Below are positions 18,204 through 25,997 of a stretch of DNA of 64,000 nucleotides, piece after piece. The stretch's first letter is position 1; each line of letters begins with the position of its first letter. Both the position numbers and the translations under genes were made by a program. The stretch comes from Okeanomitos corallinicola TIOX110. GTDB lineage: Bacteria > Cyanobacteriota > Cyanobacteriia > Cyanobacteriales > Nostocaceae. The notes under the pieces were generated by a model. That model saw only the letters and a list, made by a program, of their open reading frames with translations. It had not been told where the DNA came from and searched no databases. The stretch spans positions 1,529,318-1,593,317 of the forward strand of contig NZ_CP150886.1 of NCBI RefSeq assembly GCF_038050375.1, written 5' to 3'.

Positions 18204-19502
18204 GTGGCACAAGTTGTATTAGAAAACATTTATAAGAGTTTCCCTCCCCGGAAGGGGGAAAGTATGACTACACAAAAGTCATCATCAGAACAGGAAGGTG
18301 CAGATAGTATTAATGTCCTCAGACGGATTAATTTAACTATTGCTGATGGTGAATTTATGGTCTTGGTGGGTCCCTCTGGCTGCGGTAAAAGTACCTTACT
18401 GCGCTTAATTGCGGGGTTAGAGGAAATGACTGGGGGTAATATTTGGGTAGGCGATAGCGAAGCTGACCAAGGGTATCGCTTAATTAATGATTTACCACCC
18501 AAAGCTAGAGACATCGCTATGGTGTTTCAAAATTATGCTCTTTACCCACACATGACGGTTTATGACAATATCGCTTTTGGGTTACGTCGTCGTTTAGGCA
18601 ATCAAGATAAAGGTTCTACACATCCAGTTCGTCGCTGGGGAGAAAATTTCCTGGTGGGAATTACTAAAAAATTACCTAAAGGACTGCGTTATTTGTCTCC
18701 ACAAGAACGGATTATAGAACAACAAGTATGGAATGTCGCCCAATTGTTACAAATTGAAACTTTGTTAAATCGTTTACCCAAACAGTTATCAGGAGGACAA
18801 AGGCAAAGGGTAGCATTAGGACGGGCGATCGCCAGAAATCCGCAAGTATTTTTAATGGATGAACCATTATCTAATTTAGATGCTAAATTGCGAGCAGAAA
18901 CCCGTACCCAAATTGTTAAACTCCAGCGTCAATTGGGAACAACAACAATTTATGTCACCCATGATCAAACTGAAGCAATGACAATGGGCGATCGCATCGC
19001 GATTATGTCTGGGGGACAAATCCAGCAAGTTGCCCCACCTTTAGAATTATATAATTATCCTGCCAACCGATTTGTAGCTGAGTTTATCGGTTCTCCACCC
19101 ATGAATTTTATCCCGGTAGAATTTCATGCACCTTTATTAATTACCCATACCAATTTTCGCTTTACTCTCCCAGATATTTGGGGAAAAGCATTACAAAAAT
19201 ATGATGGTCAAACTGTAATTTTAGGTATTCGTCCAGAACACTTAAATCTGAGTGTCCCCGCTACCAAAAATTTACCAGTTAAAGTAGATTTAGTAGAAAA
19301 TTTAGGAAATGATTGTTTTCTATCTGTAAGCATATCTGACCCTGATCTAACCAATACCGATGGTCAATCTTTACAACTAAGAGTTCCCCCAGATAGATTG
19401 ATTGGGATAGGTGAACAACTTTGGCTATCATTTATCCCTGAAAAACTACACTTTTTTGATCCAGAAACTAATTTAGCCATATTTCCCAAAGCTGGGGAAT
19501 AG
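18204..19502 (+). CDS. sugar-type ABC transporter ATP-binding protein (MalK/UgpC family)
   Basis: The 432-aa ATPase energises uptake by a CUT1-type importer. Walker A is GPSGCGKST (about 54-62), the signature LSGGQRQRVALGRAIA (about 193), Walker B VFLMDEPLSNLDA, the switch His is in YVTHDQTEA, and a C-terminal TOBE/regulatory domain follows. The GTG start is preferred because the residues after it (VVLENIYKSF) are the normal beginning of the domain, while a later ATG would remove them. Two insertions are visible: about 20 residues after the first strand and about 50 between the Q-loop and the signature. No permease or binding-protein gene is adjacent, so it is an orphan, possibly shared among transporters. 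Confidence 0.88.
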   Translation: MAQVVLENIYKSFPPRKGESMTTQKSSSEQEGADSINVLRRINLTIADGEFMVLVGPSGCGKSTLLRLIAGLEEMTGGNIWVGDSEADQGYRLINDLPPKARDIAMVFQNYALYPHMTVYDNIAFGLRRRLGNQDKGSTHPVRRWGENFLVGITKKLPKGLRYLSPQERIIEQQVWNVAQLLQIETLLNRLPKQLSGGQRQRVALGRAIARNPQVFLMDEPLSNLDAKLRAETRTQIVKLQRQLGTTTIYVTHDQTEAMTMGDRIAIMSGGQIQQVAPPLELYNYPANRFVAEFIGSPPMNFIPVEFHAPLLITHTNFRFTLPDIWGKALQKYDGQTVILGIRPEHLNLSVPATKNLPVKVDLVENLGNDCFLSVSISDPDLTNTDGQSLQLRVPPDRLIGIGEQLWLSFIPEKLHFFDPETNLAIFPKAGE

Positions 19503-19603
19503 GGAGATGGAGAGATGGGGAGGTGGGAAGAATAATATACTCCTGCACTCCTACATTCTGCCTCCTGTCTCCGGGTGAGATGATGAACTAACATTGTTGT
19601 CGG

Positions 19604-19990
19604 CTATGCCAACTTCTTCTCCCTATGGCTATTGTGGACTTCTTTATTTTGCTTACCACCAACTTCTAAATAAGCTATATCTTTAATTTTCTTACTCAAG
19701 CTGCTGGGTGCTAAATGACTATCTGCTCTTTTTTCTGTTGCTGATTTAGCAATTTTGAGATTGTCATTTTTTTGAGTATTAGCTCTACCATTACGGGAGT
19801 TTTCTTTTAGTAGTCTGTTATAAGTACGGTAAGGAATGTAATGCAAAGGATTATAGCCAACAAACCGTAGCATTAACACACAAGCCCAGGAATATTTACC
19901 TGCGAGAATTGCTTCTATTACTTGATCAAATTGTTCAGGATTGATTTTTTTATCGGGGTAGCCGCTATGTCCAGCAATATCTTGATTCAT
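19604..19990 (-). CDS. hetP: HetP-family heterocyst commitment protein
   Basis: The 128-aa protein has the short conserved HetP block: NPEQFDQVIEAILAGKYSWA, then VLMLRFVGYNPLHYIPYRTYNRLLKEN (residues 17-65). The Lys/Asn-rich C-terminal half is poorly conserved, as in other HetP proteins. HetP acts after HetR to commit cells to heterocyst formation in Anabaena. Several paralogues with opposing effects exist there, so this copy could be HetP or a paralogue. Linkage to the HEP-like cluster 8.5 kb downstream in the same orientation, as recalled for Anabaena, favours true hetP. A HetR-type inverted repeat lies 1.3 kb upstream. No clear Shine-Dalgarno sequence precedes the ATG. Confidence 0.85.
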   Translation of the reverse strand: MNQDIAGHSGYPDKKINPEQFDQVIEAILAGKYSWACVLMLRFVGYNPLHYIPYRTYNRLLKENSRNGRANTQKNDNLKIAKSATEKRADSHLAPSSLSKKIKDIAYLEVGGKQNKEVHNSHREKKLA

Positions 19991-20253
19991 GGTGAGTGTT
20001 AGTTTTATTTTAATGAGGTAACTACTCGATTAGTATCGAGTTTTGCGTTTGAATCGCTATTGACAAACTGCAATACCAGGTATCAAAACCAAATCTCTTG
20101 GGTGATTTACTTGAGTGATTCTGGTTTGGTAGATTACTAATATTTATGCAGTTGTGAAATTAATTACAGAAATATATTCGTAATGGATTAATGGCAAATG
20201 TTGAAAAAATAGATCAATTTTCCAACAGACACATCCAAAAATTAATTAGCTTT

Positions 20254-20811
20254 TCAGCAGTTTCCATGACAAGTAGCAAAAAAGCTATGCCGAAAATGAC
20301 TCTGTTGTCTTTCCTGTGTCCAGATATCATCCGGCCAAGTTTTAGCTTTAGCCATATTTACTGCTACTTGGATCTTTTGATATAGGTTGAGGAGCAGTTT
20401 CAAATAAACTCTCAAAACCAAAACTCTCAGGTTTTTTCTTGCTTTAGCTTTTATTTTCTCTAGAGTCTTAGTCATCCAAGTTGTGATTTCCTTTCTCTGG
20501 GTGTCACTGACTTGTGCAATCTTTCCTGTATGCACCCAACACACAACTTTGTCCCAAAAATTTAACTTATCTCCCCAAACTAGAGACGCAAAGGCTGAAA
20601 GTAATTGATGCTCAAAGGATGTCAACCTGTTGGTTTTATTCTTAATTGCTATGTCACTACTTAATGGTAGGACTAATAAATCTTCCCTTGGTGCAAGTAC
20701 ATCACTTTTCCCAATGGATACCTGACGAAGATGTAACTCAGAGATTTGTACCCCTAAATCACTCCGTTGGCTTGATGTTTCGACTGCATTTAACCTGATG
20801 ATTTGTTTCAT
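20254..20811 (-). CDS. hypothetical protein between the HetR-type site and hetP
   Basis: The 185-aa product is not recognised. It has a variable N-terminal part, then a helical, basic middle region (about 65-150) rich in Lys, Leu and Trp (for example LVWGDKLNFWDKVVCWVHTGK), and a short C-terminus with several His. There is no signal peptide or clear membrane helix. It lies on the same strand as hetP, 263 bases upstream of it, and begins 514 bases downstream of the HetR-type inverted repeat. It could therefore be the first gene of a HetR-controlled transcript. The length and the even composition argue for a real gene, but no homology can be claimed. Confidence 0.55.
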   Translation of the reverse strand: MKQIIRLNAVETSSQRSDLGVQISELHLRQVSIGKSDVLAPREDLLVLPLSSDIAIKNKTNRLTSFEHQLLSAFASLVWGDKLNFWDKVVCWVHTGKIAQVSDTQRKEITTWMTKTLEKIKAKARKNLRVLVLRVYLKLLLNLYQKIQVAVNMAKAKTWPDDIWTQERQQSHFRHSFFATCHGNC

Positions 20812-21624
20812 GACCTGACCTGTGATTTAAAACCTGACTGTTTTTAATCAAGTCTGTGTGCTGCTTTGCTATGTAGACCCTGTTGTGCTTTTTTGTAACT
20901 TGGTAGCTTTGGCTGCTGGTAAAGACAACTGCTATTAGTTACTTCTGTGCTGTGACTTTTGCTGATTAGTGAATGGATGGTAATGCCTTACCTTCTTTCT
21001 ATAATCTAGCGAGTTGAGTAGATGCAATTGTGTCCTCTAAAAATTTCACAAGCTCTAACTCTATTGATCTTCCCTGGTTACTATTGTATAACTTTCCGCC
21101 TAAATTTAATAGGGCTTTTCCGTAAAGTTTGATAATTGGCAATTCAACAAAGAAGATGATTCATCATTGGCATCTCAAAAGCTACATTCGTATTTATACT
21201 ATTTTTTTTCGCCAATGTCATCTGCCACTTTGGTAGTCTTATAAGTTAAATTTACTGAATATCTCAGAATGTTCATTTGAGCATTGTGCAACTTTTATTT
21301 TTGTCCCATTTTTGTTAATTGAATGAGGGGTCTTACCCCCTATTTTGAAGGAATAAAAAATATATTATCTTTATTTTATTGGCATTTACTATTATTAACT
21401 AATCCCTGAAACTCCTTTGCAGTAAAAATTTTATTGCTTTTTATCAAACATAAATATTTGTTTTTAAGCAATTTTTCTAAAAAAGTTCAGTGATTATATA
21501 TTGTTATATGTTATTTTGGTATATCTGATTAACCTATCATTATAAATGTACCATATTCATGGACACTGGAAATACATAGCAATAATTTTACAGCATTTTT
21601 TTGGATATTTGAGTGTTTTATTAG
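20812..21624. other. long regulatory spacer upstream of the 185-aa gene and hetP
   Basis: About 810 bases of AT-rich DNA without a good gene. It contains the HetR-type inverted repeat at 21325-21341, and is therefore the likely promoter region for the minus-strand genes to its left. Long leaders of this kind are known upstream of hetP in Anabaena. Confidence 0.6.
21325..21341 (-). promoter_or_regulatory. candidate HetR-binding inverted repeat
   Basis: The plus strand reads GAGGGGTCTTACCCCCT. It has GGGG and CCCC arms with a 5-base spacer TCTTA. From memory, the HetR target upstream of Anabaena hetP is GAGGGGTCTAACCCCTC, so both arms and spacer length agree. On the minus strand, the direction of hetP, it is followed by CATT, as I recall for the Anabaena site. 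It lies 514 bases upstream of the 185-aa gene and 1335 bases upstream of hetP. Confidence 0.72.
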
Positions 21625-22520
21625 TTGGTTGTGAATACTCTTTCATGCTATGTTATCTCTAGAGTCTTATTCACATCATTTACACACATTAAGATACCAA
21701 AAAACACCATAATCAGGTGTTTCAGATTTTCATCGAAGTTGATAGATTATTTTGAAAATTACCTAAAGGTATTTTGTGGTTTTTATGAAGCCATTGTAGA
21801 AGATACTAATTTATTTAATTATCATCTCCAACTTCTTAAATACGAATTTAAAGCTGCCATAATCAATATGCTCTGGGCAGATAGTTCAAAAAAATTAATA
21901 CTTGTAGGATTCAGTAATTATATCAGTAAGTCTATGGGTAAACTGGGTTTAAGGTTTTACCAGTAATTGATCAAAATTTTTCTTGGACTTTTTACTTGCC
22001 ATTTATCGGCAAAGGCGTTAAAATGTAGTTCCCTAGCAATCAAACTCATTTAACCTGATTTATCGAAGAGTGAAACGACTGCTTTTGAACCTGACACTAT
22101 CAATCACAACTACTGCTGCTTCCCCTTCATAGACCTAAGTTGTTTATTTTTTTATTCAGTGCATTTCTGCTGCTTGAGTTTTAAGAAACTAAATCAATTA
22201 CAAAAATCTGTAGTAATAAGCCTGAGAGTGAATTTTGTGAAAACAGCATCAAGGAAACTATGGTAAGAAACTTGATTTTTTGGGCTGATGTACGTAATTT
22301 TCATTTGTTATGCTCCTTGAGTAGTTGACAAAAGGTATTTAAAATAAGGTGTTTCGGTATTAATGTTTTATTAAACACTGGTCATATAACCATGTTTGGA
22401 TAAAAATTTTACGATTATAGATTATTCGTTGGTTAAAACGGTTAATCAGGGAATATTTTTAGACATGGGTATAGAAGTTTGAAACTTTCAACTATTACTA
22501 TTACTTATTTTTTCTGAGGA

Positions 22521-22538
22521 TTCCGGACATAACCGGAA
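22521..22538. repeat. inverted repeat TTCCGG-N6-CCGGAA
   Basis: A perfect 6-base inverted repeat in an otherwise AT-rich spacer. It contains TCCGGA, the hexamer reported around -35 of many heterocyst-induced (DIF1) promoters in Anabaena. No good -10 element at the proper distance was found on either strand, so a promoter role is only a possibility. Confidence 0.4.
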
Positions 22539-22683
22539 AATAAAGTCACATTTATATGGATGCATTTGTTAACTATAAAAGATATTTATACATAAAATAT
22601 TAAGAAAATAAGTATTTTTCAATAAAGTTCTTGAAGCTGTGATGTGCTATCAGTTGGTAAAATTAAATACAGCCAGGGAAAAG

Positions 22684-22711
22684 GTGGGGAAATTCCTGAC
22701 AGACTCCCCAC
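22684..22711 (-). terminator. rho-independent terminator of the GH116 gene
   Basis: GTGGGGA (22684-22690) and TCCCCAC (22705-22711) form a perfect 7-bp stem with a 14-base loop. On the minus strand it comes about 20 bases after the glycosidase stop codon and is followed by CTTTTTCCC, as expected for an intrinsic terminator. Confidence 0.7.
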
Positions 22712-22731
22712 TGGTAATTTTCCTTTATATG

Positions 22732-25137
22732 TTATTCAACACATAGGTAAACTGCCCAGATAGCCATTGCACGCAGATAGGTACTAGCGCGGAAAGTTCC
22801 AGTAGCAGTGATAGCTTCAGGGGTGCGGAACTGTAAACCGTTGTCATAAATTTGCCTAACTACTGCTTCAGTTAAACGCATACCTTCATCCTTCATTCCC
22901 ATCTGTAACAAAAATGCAGCTAACCCAAAATTAATACCCGTCCAAACTTCCAGAGGATGAGTAGCGTTAGGGTTTTCCGGTGAACCGTCGGGAAGCACAC
23001 CATTCGCAGCACCAAATTTCCCATCCTGGAATTTCAAAAAACAAGCATTATATATAGTTGTGAGAGCAGAAAGGGCGCGATTGCTCGGTACAATATCTGG
23101 TAAACTGAGTAAGCGAGCGTAAAACTGCCCACATAGTTGGTCAGCCATGACGACATCAGAACCACTTTCACTATCTAAGCGGTAATATTTCCCATTCCAA
23201 AGCTTTTCTTGATAGATTGGTTTGGCTTGACTTAACCAAGTTTGATAGATTGATTTTTGCGGGGTTGTGTTTTTGTAGTCTTTGATAATATCACAAATTG
23301 CGATCGCACTTTCCAAAGCTGCTAACCACAAACCACCACAGTAAGCACTAACACCATTTAACCGCCAATCGTCAAAAGTTTGATCAGGAGCACCAGAATT
23401 TTCTGGTATTCCATCTCCATCTAAATCAAATTCTTTCACATAATCCAAAGTTTGCACGATTGCGTCCCAACAATTTGCGAGAAATTCAATATCATTTGCA
23501 CCAGTAAAAAGGTAGTCGCGGTATACCTGCAATACAAAATCACAACCTAAATCTTTCCACAAATTGCAATCTTGATAAGCAGTATAGTTGGTTTTTTCCC
23601 AAACGTGTTCATTGGGTGCGCCTAAGTCATGGGGTGTAGCACCTGCTACCTTACGGATAGCTTGGGGACTTTCGGCATTGATGGTGAGATAATAACCGAT
23701 AATTCTAGTTCTATCATCACTTTGGGGAATTGCCCTAGCGAATGCACGTATTACGGCTTTTTCTAGTTCTGGGTATAACATTAATAACCCGAAAGAACCG
23801 TATAATCGCACATCTAAACTTTCATACCAACGGTAGTCTAGACATTCTAACACTGCAAATTGACCGATGGGGTCTTTTTCGGTGGCTGCACTCCAGAGAG
23901 TTCCCCCGCTGGTTAAGTCGTAGAGTTCGTTAAATAAGGACATTTTCAACCAGTCGGGTAAGTCTTGTCTGTCTAAAATTGGTTGTTGCCAGTTTTGAAT
24001 TTGCGATCGCCAATTATGATATTCTTTCAGTGCATTAGTCGCAATTTGCCAAGCATTATCACCACTACAACCAAAAAAGTCTGTATATCTGCGATAGTAG
24101 TTTACACCCTCTGCAAATTCTGTGACCGGAAAATCCCAACTTAACACAAAAGGAATTTCTAAAGTTTCCCCTGGTTGCAAAGTGAAACGTACCGCAACCG
24201 CAGCACCTAAACGAGAATTTTCATCTGCGGGAGTTTCATCTAAATAATTAGTTAAAGAACCATCTTTACTAAAAGTCTGCCAAATTTCCTCACCATTTCC
24301 AATAGTATTAAAACGGGAATGATAAAATAATTCAACTTGGGGATTTTTTGTGGTTGCAATACACCAAGTTCCATCACCTTCTTGGGGAGTTTCGTTATTA
24401 GTAACTCTACCTAAAACACAACCTAAATAATTATCATCTTCAGCTAACCAATTATAGTTATTTTTACTTTCTCCCCATTTTGGTTGATATTCATAAACAG
24501 GACTGCCATCATCTCTAATTTTGACTTCGGGAGATTTTGCAGCATTGGTAAACCAACCTGTCATATTTTCCCAAGTTAGCATAATGCTAATAGTAATTGG
24601 TTGGTTAGTTGGGTTATGTGCAGTCCAGAGAAAAACGGCTACTGGGTAACTGCTTTCTTGGTAATTCTTAGCCCAAATCGGAGAAAATTGTTCACAGGTT
24701 AATTGGGGTTTAAAAACATTTTCATATACAAACCAACTGCGGGGATAAAGTGCATGATATGTTCCTGTTTCTTGTGGAGTGGGCATCTTGCCCGCCTCTT
24801 CTGATACATTGGAATTAGTAGGATAAAATGCCCAAGTTTGTAATGTGTTATCTTCAGGAGGTTGGGTAGATAATGCGTAGGTTTTGTCTGATGTAAAAAT
24901 GCTAAATTGACAAGCGGGAACGTTTTTAAAAATATGTTCTCCACCGTCAATGTGCCATAAATTGAAGTCTCCGCGAGAGGAACGGCCGATACAACCTGCA
25001 CCAAAACCACCTAATGGCATTCCGTGAAATGGACCATCATCGAGGTTGCTGGGATAGCGGACGGTGTAGGGTTTTTCCCAACCTAAACCGATGGGACGTT
25101 TCCAGGTATAGGGGGGTATTTGGGGTTGGGGTTTCAT
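22732..25137 (-). CDS. GH116-family glycosidase (GBA2 / bile-acid beta-glucosidase-like)
   Basis: The 801-aa protein belongs to the GBA2-like group: an N-terminal beta-sandwich (GMPLGGFGAGCIGRSSRGDF, about 40-59) followed by an alpha/alpha6-barrel. The block DYRWYESLDVRLYGSF corresponds to the nucleophile region of the family and DQTFDDW (about 586) to the acid/base region. I could not settle which acid in the first block is catalytic. Family members hydrolyse beta-glucosides, beta-xylosides or glucosylceramide. There is no signal peptide, so it is probably cytoplasmic. About ten residues (EEAGKMPTPQ, near 111-121) are encoded by an inserted palindromic repeat and are absent from the natural fold logic. 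The gene stands alone with its own terminator. Confidence 0.87.
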   Translation of the reverse strand: MKPQPQIPPYTWKRPIGLGWEKPYTVRYPSNLDDGPFHGMPLGGFGAGCIGRSSRGDFNLWHIDGGEHIFKNVPACQFSIFTSDKTYALSTQPPEDNTLQTWAFYPTNSNVSEEAGKMPTPQETGTYHALYPRSWFVYENVFKPQLTCEQFSPIWAKNYQESSYPVAVFLWTAHNPTNQPITISIMLTWENMTGWFTNAAKSPEVKIRDDGSPVYEYQPKWGESKNNYNWLAEDDNYLGCVLGRVTNNETPQEGDGTWCIATTKNPQVELFYHSRFNTIGNGEEIWQTFSKDGSLTNYLDETPADENSRLGAAVAVRFTLQPGETLEIPFVLSWDFPVTEFAEGVNYYRRYTDFFGCSGDNAWQIATNALKEYHNWRSQIQNWQQPILDRQDLPDWLKMSLFNELYDLTSGGTLWSAATEKDPIGQFAVLECLDYRWYESLDVRLYGSFGLLMLYPELEKAVIRAFARAIPQSDDRTRIIGYYLTINAESPQAIRKVAGATPHDLGAPNEHVWEKTNYTAYQDCNLWKDLGCDFVLQVYRDYLFTGANDIEFLANCWDAIVQTLDYVKEFDLDGDGIPENSGAPDQTFDDWRLNGVSAYCGGLWLAALESAIAICDIIKDYKNTTPQKSIYQTWLSQAKPIYQEKLWNGKYYRLDSESGSDVVMADQLCGQFYARLLSLPDIVPSNRALSALTTIYNACFLKFQDGKFGAANGVLPDGSPENPNATHPLEVWTGINFGLAAFLLQMGMKDEGMRLTEAVVRQIYDNGLQFRTPEAITATGTFRASTYLRAMAIWAVYLCVE
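24774..24800. repeat. palindromic repeat, copy 2, inside the GH116 coding region
   Basis: The unit GTGG..G.GGGCATCTTGCCCGCCT matches the intergenic copy at 529-555, apart from about three differences. One core base (A/C to T side) is changed so the palindrome is GGGCA/TGCCC plus flank. It is read in frame on the minus strand as part of EEAGKMPTPQ and does not break the gene. Confidence 0.8.
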
Positions 25138-25216
25138 GGGTTTGGGGATGAGGATTTGATGCTAATTTAGGGTAGCTGTTTATGTGGTTTTTCTCAAGTA
25201 GTTTGATTTGGTTTTT

Positions 25217-25297
25217 TCTCACGCAGAGTCGCTAAGGGGTTTAAGGTTTTAGTTGCAGGTTTTTTGTTTCGCGCAAAGTCGCTAAGGCGCAAAGGTT
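25217..25297. repeat. two degenerate copies of a 'cgcagagtcgctaagg' dispersed repeat
   Basis: The words CACGCAGAGTCGCTAAGG (25219-25236) and CGCGCAAAGTCGCTAAGGCGCAAAGG (25270-25295) are two related copies. Related sequence in opposite orientation is seen near 62435-62470 (CTTAGCGTCTTTGCGCG) and degenerate forms near 61715-61820. This is a dispersed non-coding repeat between genes. Confidence 0.55.
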
Positions 25298-25392
25298 AAT
25301 TTATAATTTTTAGGTTGGGTTATGGATGGTAATATTATTTATTGGCTATGATACAATTAGGTATATTTGTTATTTAAAGGAAATGGTAAATA

Positions 25393-25638
25393 ATGCTGGC
25401 AAGTTATATTGATAAAGCAATGGAATTGGCGGTTTATGAAATTATTGAAGATGATGGTACTTATTGGGGTGAAATTCCAGGTTTACAGGGTGTATGGGCA
25501 AATTATAAAACTTTAGAAGGTTGTCGGCGTGAGTTAAGAGAGGCGTTAAGTGATTGGTTGGCTTTGCGTTTACGTTTGGGTTTAGATATTCCTGTGATTG
25601 AGGATATTAATTTAAATCAAATTACACAATCTGTATAA
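25393..25638 (+). CDS. hicB: HicB-family antitoxin
   Basis: The 81-aa protein is a short HicB antitoxin of the partial RNase-H fold: YEIIEDDGTYWGEIPGLQGVWANYKTLEGCRRELREALSD is typical, with the acidic DDGTYWGEIP strand. There is no long DNA-binding tail, so it may regulate only weakly, or through another surface. HicB neutralises the HicA mRNA interferase by direct binding. The stop codon and the next ATG are one base apart, so hicB and hicA are cotranscribed. The antitoxin comes first, the reverse of the order in E. coli but common in cyanobacteria. Confidence 0.9.
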   Translation: MLASYIDKAMELAVYEIIEDDGTYWGEIPGLQGVWANYKTLEGCRRELREALSDWLALRLRLGLDIPVIEDINLNQITQSV

Positions 25639-25639
25639 A

Positions 25640-25858
25640 ATGCCTAGATTAACACCTGTTTCTGGGAATGAGTTAGTACAGCGTTTGCGTGAGTTGGGTT
25701 TTGAAGGACCTTATGCTGGTGGTAAACATCCACAAATGCGACGGGGTGATTTAACTGTTATTATTCCTAACCCTCATGAGGGTGATATTAGTGTTGGTTT
25801 GTTATCTCGGTTGTTACGACAAGCTGGAGTTTCTAGAGAAGAATGGTTAGAAGGATAG
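25640..25858 (+). CDS. hicA: HicA-family mRNA interferase toxin
   Basis: The 72-aa protein has the double-stranded-RNA-binding-like HicA fold: VSGNELVQRLRELGFE, then GGKHPQMRRGD with the essential histidine (about residue 30), then LTVIIPNPHEGDISVGLLSRLLRQAGVS. HicA cleaves mRNA when free of HicB. The pair appears intact and therefore probably functional. Tandem hairpins follow directly, which may end the transcript. The module sits among dispersed repeats and a kinase remnant, a typical accessory-gene setting. Confidence 0.92.
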   Translation: MPRLTPVSGNELVQRLRELGFEGPYAGGKHPQMRRGDLTVIIPNPHEGDISVGLLSRLLRQAGVSREEWLEG

Positions 25859-25893
25859 AATAATATCGTTAATTAGAACTAAAAAATAATTGT

Positions 25894-25941
25894 AGTCAGT
25901 TTTAACTGACTTGGGCTTTTAGACTGGGAATTTATTCCCAG
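25894..25941. terminator. tandem perfect hairpins downstream of hicA
   Basis: Two adjacent perfect 8-bp stems occur: AGTCAGTT/AACTGACT (25894-25911) and CTGGGAAT/ATTCCCAG (25924-25941), each with a TT loop, separated by TTGGGCTTTTAG. They may terminate hicBA. The paired-hairpin design also resembles ends of IS200/IS605-type elements or REP-like elements. Confidence 0.55.
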
Positions 25942-25997
25942 GTAATGTGAATAATGTTAATTTATCAAAGAATGCGGGAATCTAAATACAGGTGTAA

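Larger units (their letters stand above)
21967..22731. other. 765-base AT-rich spacer without a clear gene
   Basis: No supported gene on either strand. The weak 113-codon frame just to its left (21625-21966, TTG start) is not accepted as a gene. The spacer holds a TTCCGG/CCGGAA inverted repeat at 22521-22538 and ends with a terminator-like hairpin of the glycosidase gene. By comparison with Anabaena one might expect hetC near here, but no ABC exporter sequence is visible. Confidence 0.5.

Noticed and set aside
20191-20385. 64-codon plus-strand frame overlapping the 185-aa gene
   Set aside because: No motif and mostly antisense to a better-supported frame.
21625-21966. 113-codon plus-strand frame in the spacer near the HetR-type site
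   Set aside because: TTG start, strongly AT-driven composition (Phe/Ile/Tyr/Asn) and no motif. Not enough to call a gene, although a decayed gene cannot be excluded.
24699-25222. Extra minus-strand frames within and just upstream of the GH116 gene
   Set aside because: They are out-of-frame shadows of the glycosidase gene or low-complexity frames over repeat DNA.
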